Source of the DNA: Alphaproteobacteria bacterium
Lineage (GTDB): Bacteria; Pseudomonadota; Alphaproteobacteria; UBA2966; CAIVPW01
NCBI GenBank assembly: GCA_947481575.1
Contig: CANKGV010000002.1
Coordinates: 1 to 64,000, forward strand
DNA length: 64,000 nucleotides
Reading direction: 5' to 3'
The notes beneath the pieces are model-generated. The model did no database searches. It saw only the letters and a list, made by a program, of their open reading frames with translations, and was not told where the DNA came from. The translations under genes and the position numbers were made by a program. Below, one piece after another: positions 44,180 to 51,052 of this stretch; position 1 is the first letter of the stretch, and every line of letters starts with the position of its first letter.

Positions 44180-44270
44180 CGTCATGGCCGGACGTCGCGC
44201 GGATAGCGCGCCACCAATTGTTCCGGCCATCCACGCCTTACTGCCGCAAAGAGGTGCCCGCGCATGACGC
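44180..44270. repeat. REP-like palindrome: form C plus a partial form B
   Basis: A unit beginning CGTCATGGCCGGA and ending TCCGGCCATCCACGCCTTA (44180-44240). The palindromic arms ATGGCCGGA/TCCGGCCAT enclose a second small hairpin GCGCG-GATAG-CGCGC. Fifteen bases of the partner unit (GCCCGCGCATGACGC, 44256-44270) follow. Located in the gap between proC and the TetR/COQ9-like gene. Member of a family with further copies at 48.5, 54.4, 54.8 and 57.2 kb. Confidence 0.85.
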
Positions 44271-44301
44271 AGAGTGCGCCGCGGTGGTGTAAACTCCCCC
44301 C

Positions 44302-44961
44302 ATGCCGGCTCCCAAGCGCGCTCGGCGCCCCAAATCGGACGCATCGCCCCGCGACCGCGCGATCGACGCGGCCGCAACCCTTGGCGCGGACCGTGGTTGG
44401 GTCCGTACCCGCCTGACCGACATCGCCGCCGCCGCCCACCTCACCCTGGCCGAGCTGCACGCCGAGTTTCCCACCAAGGCGGCGTTGGTCCGCGCCTTCG
44501 TCCAGCGTGTCGATGCCCAGATGCTGGCCGGCCTGCCGGAGTCCGATACCGGCGACTCCGCCCGCGACCGCCTGTTCGGCGTCATCATGCGGCGCCTCGA
44601 CGTGCTGCGTCCGCACCGCCGCGCCGTGCTGGCGTTCGCTGCAGCGGCCCTGGCCGATCCCGCCACGGCCTGCGCCCTCGGCGCCGCCCAGCGGCGCTCC
44701 CTGGCGTGGATGCTCGAAGCGGCGGGTCTCTCCGCGGCCGGGGTGTCCGGCGCCGTGCGCCGTGCCGGGCTGCACGCGATCCTGGTGTCCACGCTGTGGG
44801 TGTGGTCGCGCGATCCGTCGCCGGATTTGGAGCGCACCATGGCGCATCTCGATCGTCGTCTACGCCAGGTCGAAGATCTATATGCGTTCCTGGAACCGTT
44901 CCGCCGTCCGCGCTACGGCGCGGCACAGGCCAAACCGGAACCGGCTAAACCGGAATCCTGA
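44302..44961 (+). CDS. TetR-family / COQ9-like protein
   Basis: 219 aa. An N-terminal TetR-type helix-turn-helix (RDRAIDAAATLGADRGWVRTRLTDIAAAAHLTLAELHAEFPTKAALV, about 16-62) and a helical C-terminus that resembles bacterial COQ9 proteins (DRLFGVIMRRLDVLRPHRRAV, LERTMAHLDRRLRQVED). It might be a transcriptional regulator or a lipid-binding ubiquinone-biosynthesis factor; the sequence alone does not decide. UbiK and bc1 genes in the window lean toward the quinone link. Its end overlaps the convergent kinase gene by 17 nt. Confidence 0.75.
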   Translation: MPAPKRARRPKSDASPRDRAIDAAATLGADRGWVRTRLTDIAAAAHLTLAELHAEFPTKAALVRAFVQRVDAQMLAGLPESDTGDSARDRLFGVIMRRLDVLRPHRRAVLAFAAAALADPATACALGAAQRRSLAWMLEAAGLSAAGVSGAVRRAGLHAILVSTLWVWSRDPSPDLERTMAHLDRRLRQVEDLYAFLEPFRRPRYGAAQAKPEPAKPES

Positions 44962-46258
44962 CCAGCGCGCGCAGGCCGCCCAGCGGCGCCACGCCGAGCG
45001 AGATTTCGCCGCCGTGACTGCGCACCACGTCGCGGGCGATGGCGAGCCCCAGGCCCAGCCCGCCGGTTTGCGGATTGCGCGATTGCTCCAGCCGCCGGAA
45101 CGGTAGAAACACCTCTTCGTGTTTGTCGGCCGGAATGCCCGGGCCGTCGTCGTCCACCGCGATCTCGATCATGTTGCCCACGCGCTTGGCCGAAACCGCC
45201 ACGTGTTGCGCATAACGCCGGGCATTGTCGACCAGGTTAGTCATGCAGCGCAGGAATGCATTCGGGTGCAGCGGCACCAGTAGATGGCGGTCCGAAGTCA
45301 GCGCGATCTTGGCGCCCTGGCGCCGCGCGTTGGCCACCACCTGTTCCAGCAGCAACGGCAGGTCGGTTTCCACCGCCGCTTCGGTGTCCTGGTTGCGGGC
45401 AAACGCAAGGTAGCCTTCGACCATCGCCTGCATCTCGTCTACGTCCGACCGCAAGTTCGCCGTCTCCGGCGACTCGGGCAGCATCGCCAGTTGCAGGCGC
45501 ATTCGCGTCAGCGGCGTGCGCAGATCGTGCGAAACTCCCGCCAGCATTTCGGTGCGCTGCGCCACGAATCGGCGGATGCGCTTGCGCATCGTGTCGAATG
45601 CCGCCGCCGCTTGGCGTACTTCGATCGCCCCCCACGGTTTGAAGTCCGGCACTTCGCGGCCCTTGCCGAACGCGTCCGCCACGTTCGCCAGCGCACGGAT
45701 CGGGCGGATCTGGTTGCGCAGAAACAGAATCGCAATCAGCAGCAAGATCAGCGAAGTGCCGACCAGCCACAGCATGAACACCGACGTGGTGGAACTCGTC
45801 AGGCGCTCGCGCGGCACCCGCACGTCCAATACCCCTTCGCGCAATTGCACCTGGATCATCACCAGATCGCCGTCGCTGGTGTCGACGCGGTACGCCTGGT
45901 CCAGCCGCTCGTTCATCGCCTTGTTCAGGGTGCGGCTCAGGATACCGTCGCCGAAGAACACCGGCGGTGGCACGGTCGGCAGCAACGCACCGTCGCGGAA
46001 CCGGAAATCCAACAGCAGCTGATTGCGCGCCGAACGCAGGAACTGGTCGATCTGGCGCGACTGGGTCAGTCCTTCGAGCTGTTCGATGGTCAGGGCGATT
46101 TCGCCGGCCACGCCCAGCGATAGGCGCCGCGTCACCGCGTCCCAGTGGCGCTCGTAGAACACGGTGGTGGTAACCGCCAACAGCAGCACCACCGGCGCGA
46201 CGATGATCAGGATCGCGCGGGCCATCAAGGTCCGCGGCAGGAAGCGTTTCAAGACCAT
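44945..46258 (-). CDS. EnvZ-type sensor histidine kinase
   Basis: 437 aa. Two membrane helices (about 13-33 and 160-180) flank a periplasmic sensor of roughly 125 residues. A HAMP segment (RNQIRPIRALANVADAFGKG), the H-box GVSHDLRTPLTRMRL (phospho-acceptor His near 244), N-box FLRCMTNLVDNARR and ATP-lid motifs DDDGPGIP and GLGLGLAI follow. It matches the EnvZ/PetQ-like kinases paired with OmpR-type regulators. It follows the response-regulator gene by 13 nt. Confidence 0.92.
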   Translation of the reverse strand: MVLKRFLPRTLMARAILIIVAPVVLLLAVTTTVFYERHWDAVTRRLSLGVAGEIALTIEQLEGLTQSRQIDQFLRSARNQLLLDFRFRDGALLPTVPPPVFFGDGILSRTLNKAMNERLDQAYRVDTSDGDLVMIQVQLREGVLDVRVPRERLTSSTTSVFMLWLVGTSLILLLIAILFLRNQIRPIRALANVADAFGKGREVPDFKPWGAIEVRQAAAAFDTMRKRIRRFVAQRTEMLAGVSHDLRTPLTRMRLQLAMLPESPETANLRSDVDEMQAMVEGYLAFARNQDTEAAVETDLPLLLEQVVANARRQGAKIALTSDRHLLVPLHPNAFLRCMTNLVDNARRYAQHVAVSAKRVGNMIEIAVDDDGPGIPADKHEEVFLPFRRLEQSRNPQTGGLGLGLAIARDVVRSHGGEISLGVAPLGGLRALVRIPV

Positions 46259-46271
46259 GGCTCGCCGGACC

Positions 46272-46946
46272 TCAATCCGGCCACAGCACGTACCCTTCGC
46301 CCCACACGGTCTTCAGGTAGCGTGGGTTGCGTGGGTCCGGCTCGATCTTACGCCGCAGCCGGGTGATGTGCACATCGACCGCGCGTTCCGTGCCCGCGCC
46401 CAGCTTGGCGATCTCGGCGCGCGATTGCACCGCGCCGGCGTTGCGGGCGAATAGGCGCAGCATTTCCACCTCGGCGGTGGTGAGCTTCACGATCTTGCCG
46501 TCGCGCATCAGTTCGCCGCGCGCGATGTCGAACACTTGGGGCCCCATCGCCACGGCAGTGCGCAGGTCGGGCCGGCGCGCGCGGCGCAAAATCGCTTCCA
46601 CCCGTAGCAGCAGTTCACGCGGCTCGAACGGTTTGGCCAGGTAGTCGTCGGCGCCCGCCTGCAATCCGGCGATGCGATCCTCCACCTCGGTGCGCGCCGT
46701 CAGCAGCAGGATCGGCACCTCGGATTTCTGGCGCAGGGAGCGGGCCAGATCGATGCCGCTTTCGCCCGGCATCATCACGTCCAGAATGATCAGGTCGAAG
46801 CTCAGTGACGCAATCCGGGTGCGGGCTTCCGCCGCGTTGATCGCGCCGGTCACGTGGTAGCCGTTGGTGCTCAGGTACTTGCGCAGCAGTTCGCGCAGCC
46901 GGTCGTCGTCGTCCACGACCAGAATGTGCGCGCCGGCCGGTTCCAT
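46272..46946 (-). CDS. OmpR-family response regulator (OmpR/PetR-like)
   Basis: 224 aa. Receiver domain with the acidic pocket VVDDDDRLRELL, phospho-acceptor Asp near residue 56 (LIILDVMMPGESG), Thr in LLLTARTE and Lys in YLAKPFEPREL. The C-terminal winged-helix ends in GTERAVDVHITRLRRKIEPDPRNPRYLKTVWGEGYVL. The ATG directly follows the MarR stop with no gap. The MarR-OmpR order recalls petP-petR of Rhodobacter capsulatus, which is required for bc1 expression there. Confidence 0.93.
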   Translation of the reverse strand: MEPAGAHILVVDDDDRLRELLRKYLSTNGYHVTGAINAAEARTRIASLSFDLIILDVMMPGESGIDLARSLRQKSEVPILLLTARTEVEDRIAGLQAGADDYLAKPFEPRELLLRVEAILRRARRPDLRTAVAMGPQVFDIARGELMRDGKIVKLTTAEVEMLRLFARNAGAVQSRAEIAKLGAGTERAVDVHITRLRRKIEPDPRNPRYLKTVWGEGYVLWPD

Positions 46947-47531
46947 CTAGCGGGCGAGCAGGGGGCCGCGCGGGATCGGCCGCAGCGGCGCCTCGGCGTT
47001 GGCGGCCCGGCCCCGCGCGGTCTGCGCCCGTTGCAGCGCCGCGCGGTCGGTGTCGTTGACCAGGCTGAGCAGCACGCGGCGGCATCCCGCCACCGCGTCG
47101 GGGCCCGCGTCGGCGAACGCCCGCGCCCAGCGTGCCTGCTGCGGCGCCGATAGTTTCGCTTCCAGGGCGACGCCGTCCGTGGTCAGGAACAGGCGGCGGC
47201 GGCGGCGGTCCACCGCGTCGGTGTTCTGCACCAGGAACCCGTGCGCCATCACGTCGCGCAGCACCCGCGCCAGCGACTGTTTGGTGATGCGCAAAATGAC
47301 CAGCAGTTCCGCCACGTTGATTCCGGGGTTGCGGCCTACGAAGTGCAGTACGCGGTGGTGGGCGCGCCCGAACTTGAATGCGGCGAGCAGCCGGTCCGGC
47401 TCCGCCGTCACGTCGCGGTAGGCATAAAACAGCAGCTCGATGGCTTGCCGCAGTTCCTCTTCGGCCACGGGGGCGGGGGCTGCGGGGCGCGGCAGCGGTT
47501 TGCGGGGGGTGCGAGAATTTACGTCAACCAT
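46947..47531 (-). CDS. MarR-family transcriptional regulator (PetP-like)
   Basis: About 194 aa. Winged-helix MarR domain in the middle: HHRVLHFVGRNPGINVAELLVILRITKQSLARVLRDVMAHG, then the basic wing DAVDRRRRRLFLTTDG. An Ala/Arg-rich C-terminal extension follows. The ATG used (MVDVNS) lies in the centre of the palindrome GTCAAC-CAT-GTTGAC; an in-frame ATG at 47555 would add eight residues. No Shine-Dalgarno site precedes either, and a -10-like TACTAT just upstream suggests a leaderless or near-leaderless mRNA. Probably autoregulatory; first gene of MarR-OmpR-EnvZ. Confidence 0.85.
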   Translation of the reverse strand: MVDVNSRTPRKPLPRPAAPAPVAEEELRQAIELLFYAYRDVTAEPDRLLAAFKFGRAHHRVLHFVGRNPGINVAELLVILRITKQSLARVLRDVMAHGFLVQNTDAVDRRRRRLFLTTDGVALEAKLSAPQQARWARAFADAGPDAVAGCRRVLLSLVNDTDRAALQRAQTARGRAANAEAPLRPIPRGPLLAR

Positions 47532-47537
47532 GTTGAC
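47523..47537. promoter_or_regulatory. Palindromic operator at the MarR start and ilvE promoter
   Basis: Perfect 6-bp inverted repeat GTCAAC-CAT-GTTGAC. It covers the start codon of the MarR gene and the first bases of the ilvE -35 element, so a bound dimer could control both directions. MarR proteins typically bind TTGAC/GTCAA-type palindromes, and the adjacent MarR protein is the obvious candidate. Confidence 0.6.
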
Positions 47538-47561
47538 ATATAGTATCGCATTCATTACCTA
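47533..47561 (+). promoter_or_regulatory. Promoter for ilvE
   Basis: Perfect -35 TTGACA (47533-47538), a 17-nt spacer and TACCTA (47556-47561). Transcription would start near 47568, about 34 nt before the ATG. The -35 box lies inside the right arm of the palindrome described at 47523-47537. Confidence 0.6.
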
Positions 47562-47601
47562 GAGCAAGACAATTGGGCAAGGATATTGCGGAGAACGTGC
47601 C

Positions 47602-48492
47602 ATGGCGGCGGCAGCGCAACCCTACGACGATCGCGACGGAGTCATCTGGTACGACGGGCACATGGTGCCGTGGCGCGATGCGCGGGTGCACCTGCTGACC
47701 CACGCGCTGCACTACGCCTCCTCGGTGTTCGAAGGCGCCCGCGCCTACGGCGGCACCATCTTCAAGCTGCACGAACACAGCGAGCGCCTGCACGCCTCCG
47801 CCAAGATGATGGGGTTCCAAATCCCCTACGACGTCGCCACCCTGGATACGGTGTGCAACGACGTGCTCAAGGCCAACGGCCTCACCGACGGCTACGTGCG
47901 CCCGATCGCCTGGCGCGGCAGCGAGCAGATGGGCGTGTCGGCCCAGAACAACACGATCCACCTAGCCGTCGCGGCGTGGAACTGGCCGTCCTACTACGCG
48001 CCGGAAGCGCGCATGAAGGGCCTGCGCCTGAAGACCGCGCAGTGGAAGCGACCCGCGCCCGACACCGCGCCGGTGCACGCCAAAGCCGCCGGTCTGTACA
48101 TGATCTGCACGCTGTCCAAGCATGAAGTGGAACGGGCCGGGTACGACGACGCGCTCATGCTCGATTACCGCGGCCGTATCGCCGAAGCGACCAGCGCCAA
48201 CATCTTCCTGGTGATCGACGGCAAGGTCCACACGCCGGAAGCCGACTGCTTCCTCAACGGCCTGACCCGCCAAACCGTGATCGCACTCGCCCGCGCCAAC
48301 GGCATCCCGGTGACCGAACGCGCCATCCTGCCCGGTGAACTCGCCAAGGCCCAGGAAGTGTTCCTCACCGGCACCGCCGCCGAAGTGACCCCGGTCGGCT
48401 CGATCGACGAGTTCAAGTTCACGCCGGGCAAAGTCACCCGCACGCTGATGGAAGCCTACGACGCCGCGGTGCGCGGCAAGGTGACGGCGTAG
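47602..48492 (+). CDS. ilvE: Branched-chain amino acid aminotransferase
   Basis: 296 aa class IV (fold type IV) PLP enzyme for the last step of Ile, Leu and Val synthesis. Motifs: HALHYASSVFEGARAY, the region HAKAAGLYMICTLSKHE containing the PLP-bearing Lys area, DYRGRIAEATSANIFLV, and LTRQTVIALARANGIPV with FLTGTAAEVTPVGSID. A good ribosome site (GGAG, about 8 nt) precedes the ATG. It is divergent from the MarR-led operon and has its own promoter. Confidence 0.92.
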   Translation: MAAAAQPYDDRDGVIWYDGHMVPWRDARVHLLTHALHYASSVFEGARAYGGTIFKLHEHSERLHASAKMMGFQIPYDVATLDTVCNDVLKANGLTDGYVRPIAWRGSEQMGVSAQNNTIHLAVAAWNWPSYYAPEARMKGLRLKTAQWKRPAPDTAPVHAKAAGLYMICTLSKHEVERAGYDDALMLDYRGRIAEATSANIFLVIDGKVHTPEADCFLNGLTRQTVIALARANGIPVTERAILPGELAKAQEVFLTGTAAEVTPVGSIDEFKFTPGKVTRTLMEAYDAAVRGKVTA

Positions 48493-48516
48493 GACCGAAT
48501 GGCCTAGTGCCTAGGC

Positions 48517-48597
48517 CGTCATGGCCGGACTTGTTCCGGCCATCCACGCCTTACTGCCGTGCAGGCGTGGATACGCGGGACAAGCCCGCGCATGACG
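48517..48597. repeat. REP-like pair: form A then form B
   Basis: Form A (48517-48553) reads CGTCATGGCCGGA-CTTGT-TCCGGCCATCCACGCC, a 9-bp-stem hairpin with a short flank. After 9 nt comes form B (48563-48597), an inverted partner AGGCGTGGATACGCGGGA-CAAG-CCCGCGCATGACG. The flanks GGCGTGGAT and ATCCACGCC are complementary, so A and B can fold into one larger cruciform. Lies downstream of ilvE. Confidence 0.88.
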
Positions 48598-48625
48598 CTG
48601 AAGATGAGGTGGGTTTCAACCTAGC

Positions 48626-48687
48626 CGTCATGGCCGGACGTCGCGCGGACAGCGCGCAACGCTAACGCGTCCGGCCATCCACGCCTT
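48626..48687. repeat. REP-like palindrome, form C
   Basis: CGTCATGGCCGGACGTCGCG... ending GTCCGGCCATCCACGCCTT, with the extra GCGCG-GACAG-CGCGC mini-hairpin inside the loop. It lies 29 nt after the neighbouring A/B pair and 19 nt before the NifU-protein stop; between them these repeats fill the whole ilvE-NifU gap. Confidence 0.88.
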
Positions 48688-48706
48688 GTCGGCGCGGAGT
48701 AGGCGC

Positions 48707-49561
48707 TCAGTGCCCCGGCTGGTAGTACGGGTTCTTGCCCTCGGCGTGGTCCGTCGTGTCCAGCACCGCCTGAATCGTCGGCACCTTCTCCAGGATCGCC
48801 ACTTCGACACCCTGCTTGAGCGTCACGTCGGCCATGCCGCAGCCGTGGCAGCCGCCTTCCAGGCGGATGAACGCGGTGTGGTCCACCACGTCGAGCAGAC
48901 GAATCTTGCCGCCGTGGGACGCGACCGACGGGTTGATCTCCTCGTCCAACACCGCCTGCACCGCAATGCCTTCTTCGGATTCGAGGCCCGGGCGCGGGAT
49001 CCAGTCGGCGTGGTTCACGACCTCTTTCACTTCCGGAACGTAGTGGCGCAGCATCGTCTGGATGCCGCCCAGCAGGCTTGAGGCGGCCCCTTCGAACGTC
49101 AGGTGCACGCGGCCGCGGTCCGGGTTGAAGCCAAAGAACACCACATCGCCGCCGTGGTCTTTGGCCACCGGGCGGATGCGGTTCTCCAACAGGTCGATGA
49201 TCTGCTCGGCGATTTCGTCGTCGGTCACCAGGCCCATGTCGTCGGCGCTAACGCCGCCGGGCGCCGCCGCGGCCTTGGGCTTCTCTTCCGCCACCGGGGC
49301 GCTGGTGGTGAAGTGATCCATGATCGCGCCCAAGATGCCGGGCTTCAGCGTCTTCCACTGGCCTTTGGCGGGCTTGGTGAGCGCGATGTAATCGGGGCCC
49401 AGTTCCACCCGCACCGCGCCGGCCGCCAGCAAACGCAGCGCCAGCGGCGAGTCCTTGGCGTCGGCCACGTTGGCGAACGTCACATCCCTAGGCGAAACCT
49501 TTCGCCCGGGCAGGAACTTCAAAACGCTGGGATCCGGGGTTTCTTCAGTCTGAATGAACAT
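48707..49561 (-). CDS. NifU-family Fe-S scaffold with tandem NifU C-terminal domains
   Basis: 284 aa, against about 185-190 for an ordinary NfuA-type protein of alphaproteobacteria. N-terminal Nfu_N domain (MFIQTEETPDPSVLKFLPG), then two NifU-C domains: about 115-185 and 195-270. The second keeps the cluster-binding CxxC (GGCHGCGMADVTLK). In the first the corresponding stretch reads GAASSLLGGIQTML, without cysteines, so it cannot bind a cluster the same way. It should deliver 4Fe-4S clusters to client enzymes. Start ATG has GGAG 6 nt upstream. Confidence 0.87.
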   Translation of the reverse strand: MFIQTEETPDPSVLKFLPGRKVSPRDVTFANVADAKDSPLALRLLAAGAVRVELGPDYIALTKPAKGQWKTLKPGILGAIMDHFTTSAPVAEEKPKAAAAPGGVSADDMGLVTDDEIAEQIIDLLENRIRPVAKDHGGDVVFFGFNPDRGRVHLTFEGAASSLLGGIQTMLRHYVPEVKEVVNHADWIPRPGLESEEGIAVQAVLDEEINPSVASHGGKIRLLDVVDHTAFIRLEGGCHGCGMADVTLKQGVEVAILEKVPTIQAVLDTTDHAEGKNPYYQPGH

Positions 49562-49619
49562 GGGGTGCTCCAAAGCCTAACGGCTAATCTGCGGCATTCG
49601 GCGCCGGTTTCAAGGGGCG

Positions 49620-50132
49620 CTAACCGGCCTTGCGGTGTTGGGCCGGTCCGGGCGCGGCTACCGTCCAGCGGTCCGCGGCCTTATCGTCGATCGCTTTGGC
49701 CTCGACCCAGTGGCCGCCGGCGCCCGATTCCTCAAGCTTCCAGAACGGCGCCTTGGTCTTCAGCCAATCCACCAGGAACTCCGCCGCCTCGAACGCGGCC
49801 AGCCGGTGCGGCGACGCGGTGATCACCAGCACGATGTTGGCGCCCGGCTCCAGCCGCCCATAGCGGTGAACGATCAAGCAGGCATCGAGCGGCCAGCGCG
49901 ACCGCGCCTCCACTTCGATCGCCTCCAAGGTTCGTGCCGTCATCCCCGGGTAGTGCTCCAGGGTCATCGCGGTGAGTTGCTTGTCGGACGTCGCGCCGTC
50001 GGCGCGCCCCGATGAGTATTCGCGGACGATGCCGGTGAACGTTACAAACGCGCCGCTGCCGGTGGCCCCTTGGCGCAGCGCCGCAATCTCGGCGCCCACG
50101 TCGAAGTCCTCGGCCTGCACACGCACACTCAC
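49620..50132 (-). CDS. moaE: Molybdopterin synthase catalytic subunit MoaE
   Basis: 170 aa. Inserts dithiolene sulfur into precursor Z with MoaD. Motifs: GAFVTFTGIVRE, LTAMTLEHYPGMT, IVHRYGRLEPGANIVLVITASPHR, and the active-site Lys region LKTKAPFWKLEE. GTG start 1 nt after the moaD stop. Consistent with the molybdoenzyme MsrP in the same window. Confidence 0.92.
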   Translation of the reverse strand: MSVRVQAEDFDVGAEIAALRQGATGSGAFVTFTGIVREYSSGRADGATSDKQLTAMTLEHYPGMTARTLEAIEVEARSRWPLDACLIVHRYGRLEPGANIVLVITASPHRLAAFEAAEFLVDWLKTKAPFWKLEESGAGGHWVEAKAIDDKAADRWTVAAPGPAQHRKAG

Positions 50133-50133
50133 G

Positions 50134-50385
50134 TCAGCCCCCGGTCACCGGCGGAAACAACGCCACTTCGTCGCCGGGGCGCACCGGTGCGTCGGGCCCG
50201 GCGTATTCCTGGTTCACCGCCACGCGCACGACCGACAAGTCCTTCAGCGCCTCGGCATAGCCGCCGCCGCGGGCCTTTAGCCACTGCAACAGGGCACCCA
50301 CGGTGGTCACGTCGGCGGGCGGCGTCACCGATTCACCGGGAATGCCGACGCGTTCGCGCAGCCAAGCGAAATATACGAGTTTCAT
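50134..50385 (-). CDS. moaD: Molybdopterin synthase sulfur-carrier subunit MoaD
   Basis: 83 aa ubiquitin-like protein ending in the required Gly-Gly (VALFPPVTGG), whose C-terminus is thiocarboxylated by MoeB and donates sulfur to MoaE. N-terminus MKLVYFAWLRERVG is typical. Directly upstream of moaE and 43 nt after pgsA. Confidence 0.92.
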   Translation of the reverse strand: MKLVYFAWLRERVGIPGESVTPPADVTTVGALLQWLKARGGGYAEALKDLSVVRVAVNQEYAGPDAPVRPGDEVALFPPVTGG

Positions 50386-50428
50386 CGGTCAACCATACTC
50401 GCAGCGGCGGCGCCCTGCCACCGGCAGC

Positions 50429-51052
50429 CTAGCCGTTGAGCAAATGGCGCTGGCCGGCCCGCATGTAGTCGTAGCCGGTGTACAGCGTCAGGATCGCCGC
50501 GATCCACAGGCCGATCACGCCGATGCCGGTCGCGGGCAGCGCGGCGGGCAGCACCCGGTCGCCCGCATCGCCCACCAGCAGGAACCCCAGCGCCACGATC
50601 TGCAGCGCCGTCTTCCACTTCGCCAGGGTCGATACCGGCACGCTCACCTTGGCTTCCGCCAGGAATTCCCGCAGGCCGGAAACCAGGAACTCTCTAAGCA
50701 GGATCACCAGCGCCGGCAGCACGGTCCACCCGGTGATGCGGTCCACCGCCACCAGCATCAAGAGCACCGCCGCGATCAGCAGCTTGTCGGCGATCGGGTC
50801 CAAAAACCGGCCCAGGCTCGACTGCAGCGTATAGGCGCGCGCCAGGTAGCCGTCGAAGAAATCGGTGATCCCGGCCACGGCGAACAAGCCGAACGGCACC
50901 CACGCCGACCACTCGCCGTCCAGGTAGAACGACGCCACCAGCAGCGGAATCACCGCGATCCGCGAAAACGTCAGCAGATTGGGCAGGCTCTGCGGCAGGC
51001 CGCCGCGCCGGCGCGGGGCCGTGGCGGCCTGGGGTTGCGGATGAGTCGTCAC
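50429..51052 (-). CDS. pgsA: CDP-diacylglycerol-glycerol-3-phosphate 3-phosphatidyltransferase
   Basis: 207 aa integral membrane enzyme for phosphatidylglycerol phosphate synthesis. The CDP-alcohol phosphatidyltransferase motif (D-x2-D-G-x2-A-R-x8-G-x3-D-x3-D) is present as ITDFFDGYLAR...LGRFLDPIADKLL. Starts at a GTG abutting the uvrC stop; the uvrC-pgsA-moaD-moaE order is common in alphaproteobacteria. It makes the phospholipid used by Lgt. Confidence 0.93.
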   Translation of the reverse strand: MTTHPQPQAATAPRRRGGLPQSLPNLLTFSRIAVIPLLVASFYLDGEWSAWVPFGLFAVAGITDFFDGYLARAYTLQSSLGRFLDPIADKLLIAAVLLMLVAVDRITGWTVLPALVILLREFLVSGLREFLAEAKVSVPVSTLAKWKTALQIVALGFLLVGDAGDRVLPAALPATGIGVIGLWIAAILTLYTGYDYMRAGQRHLLNG

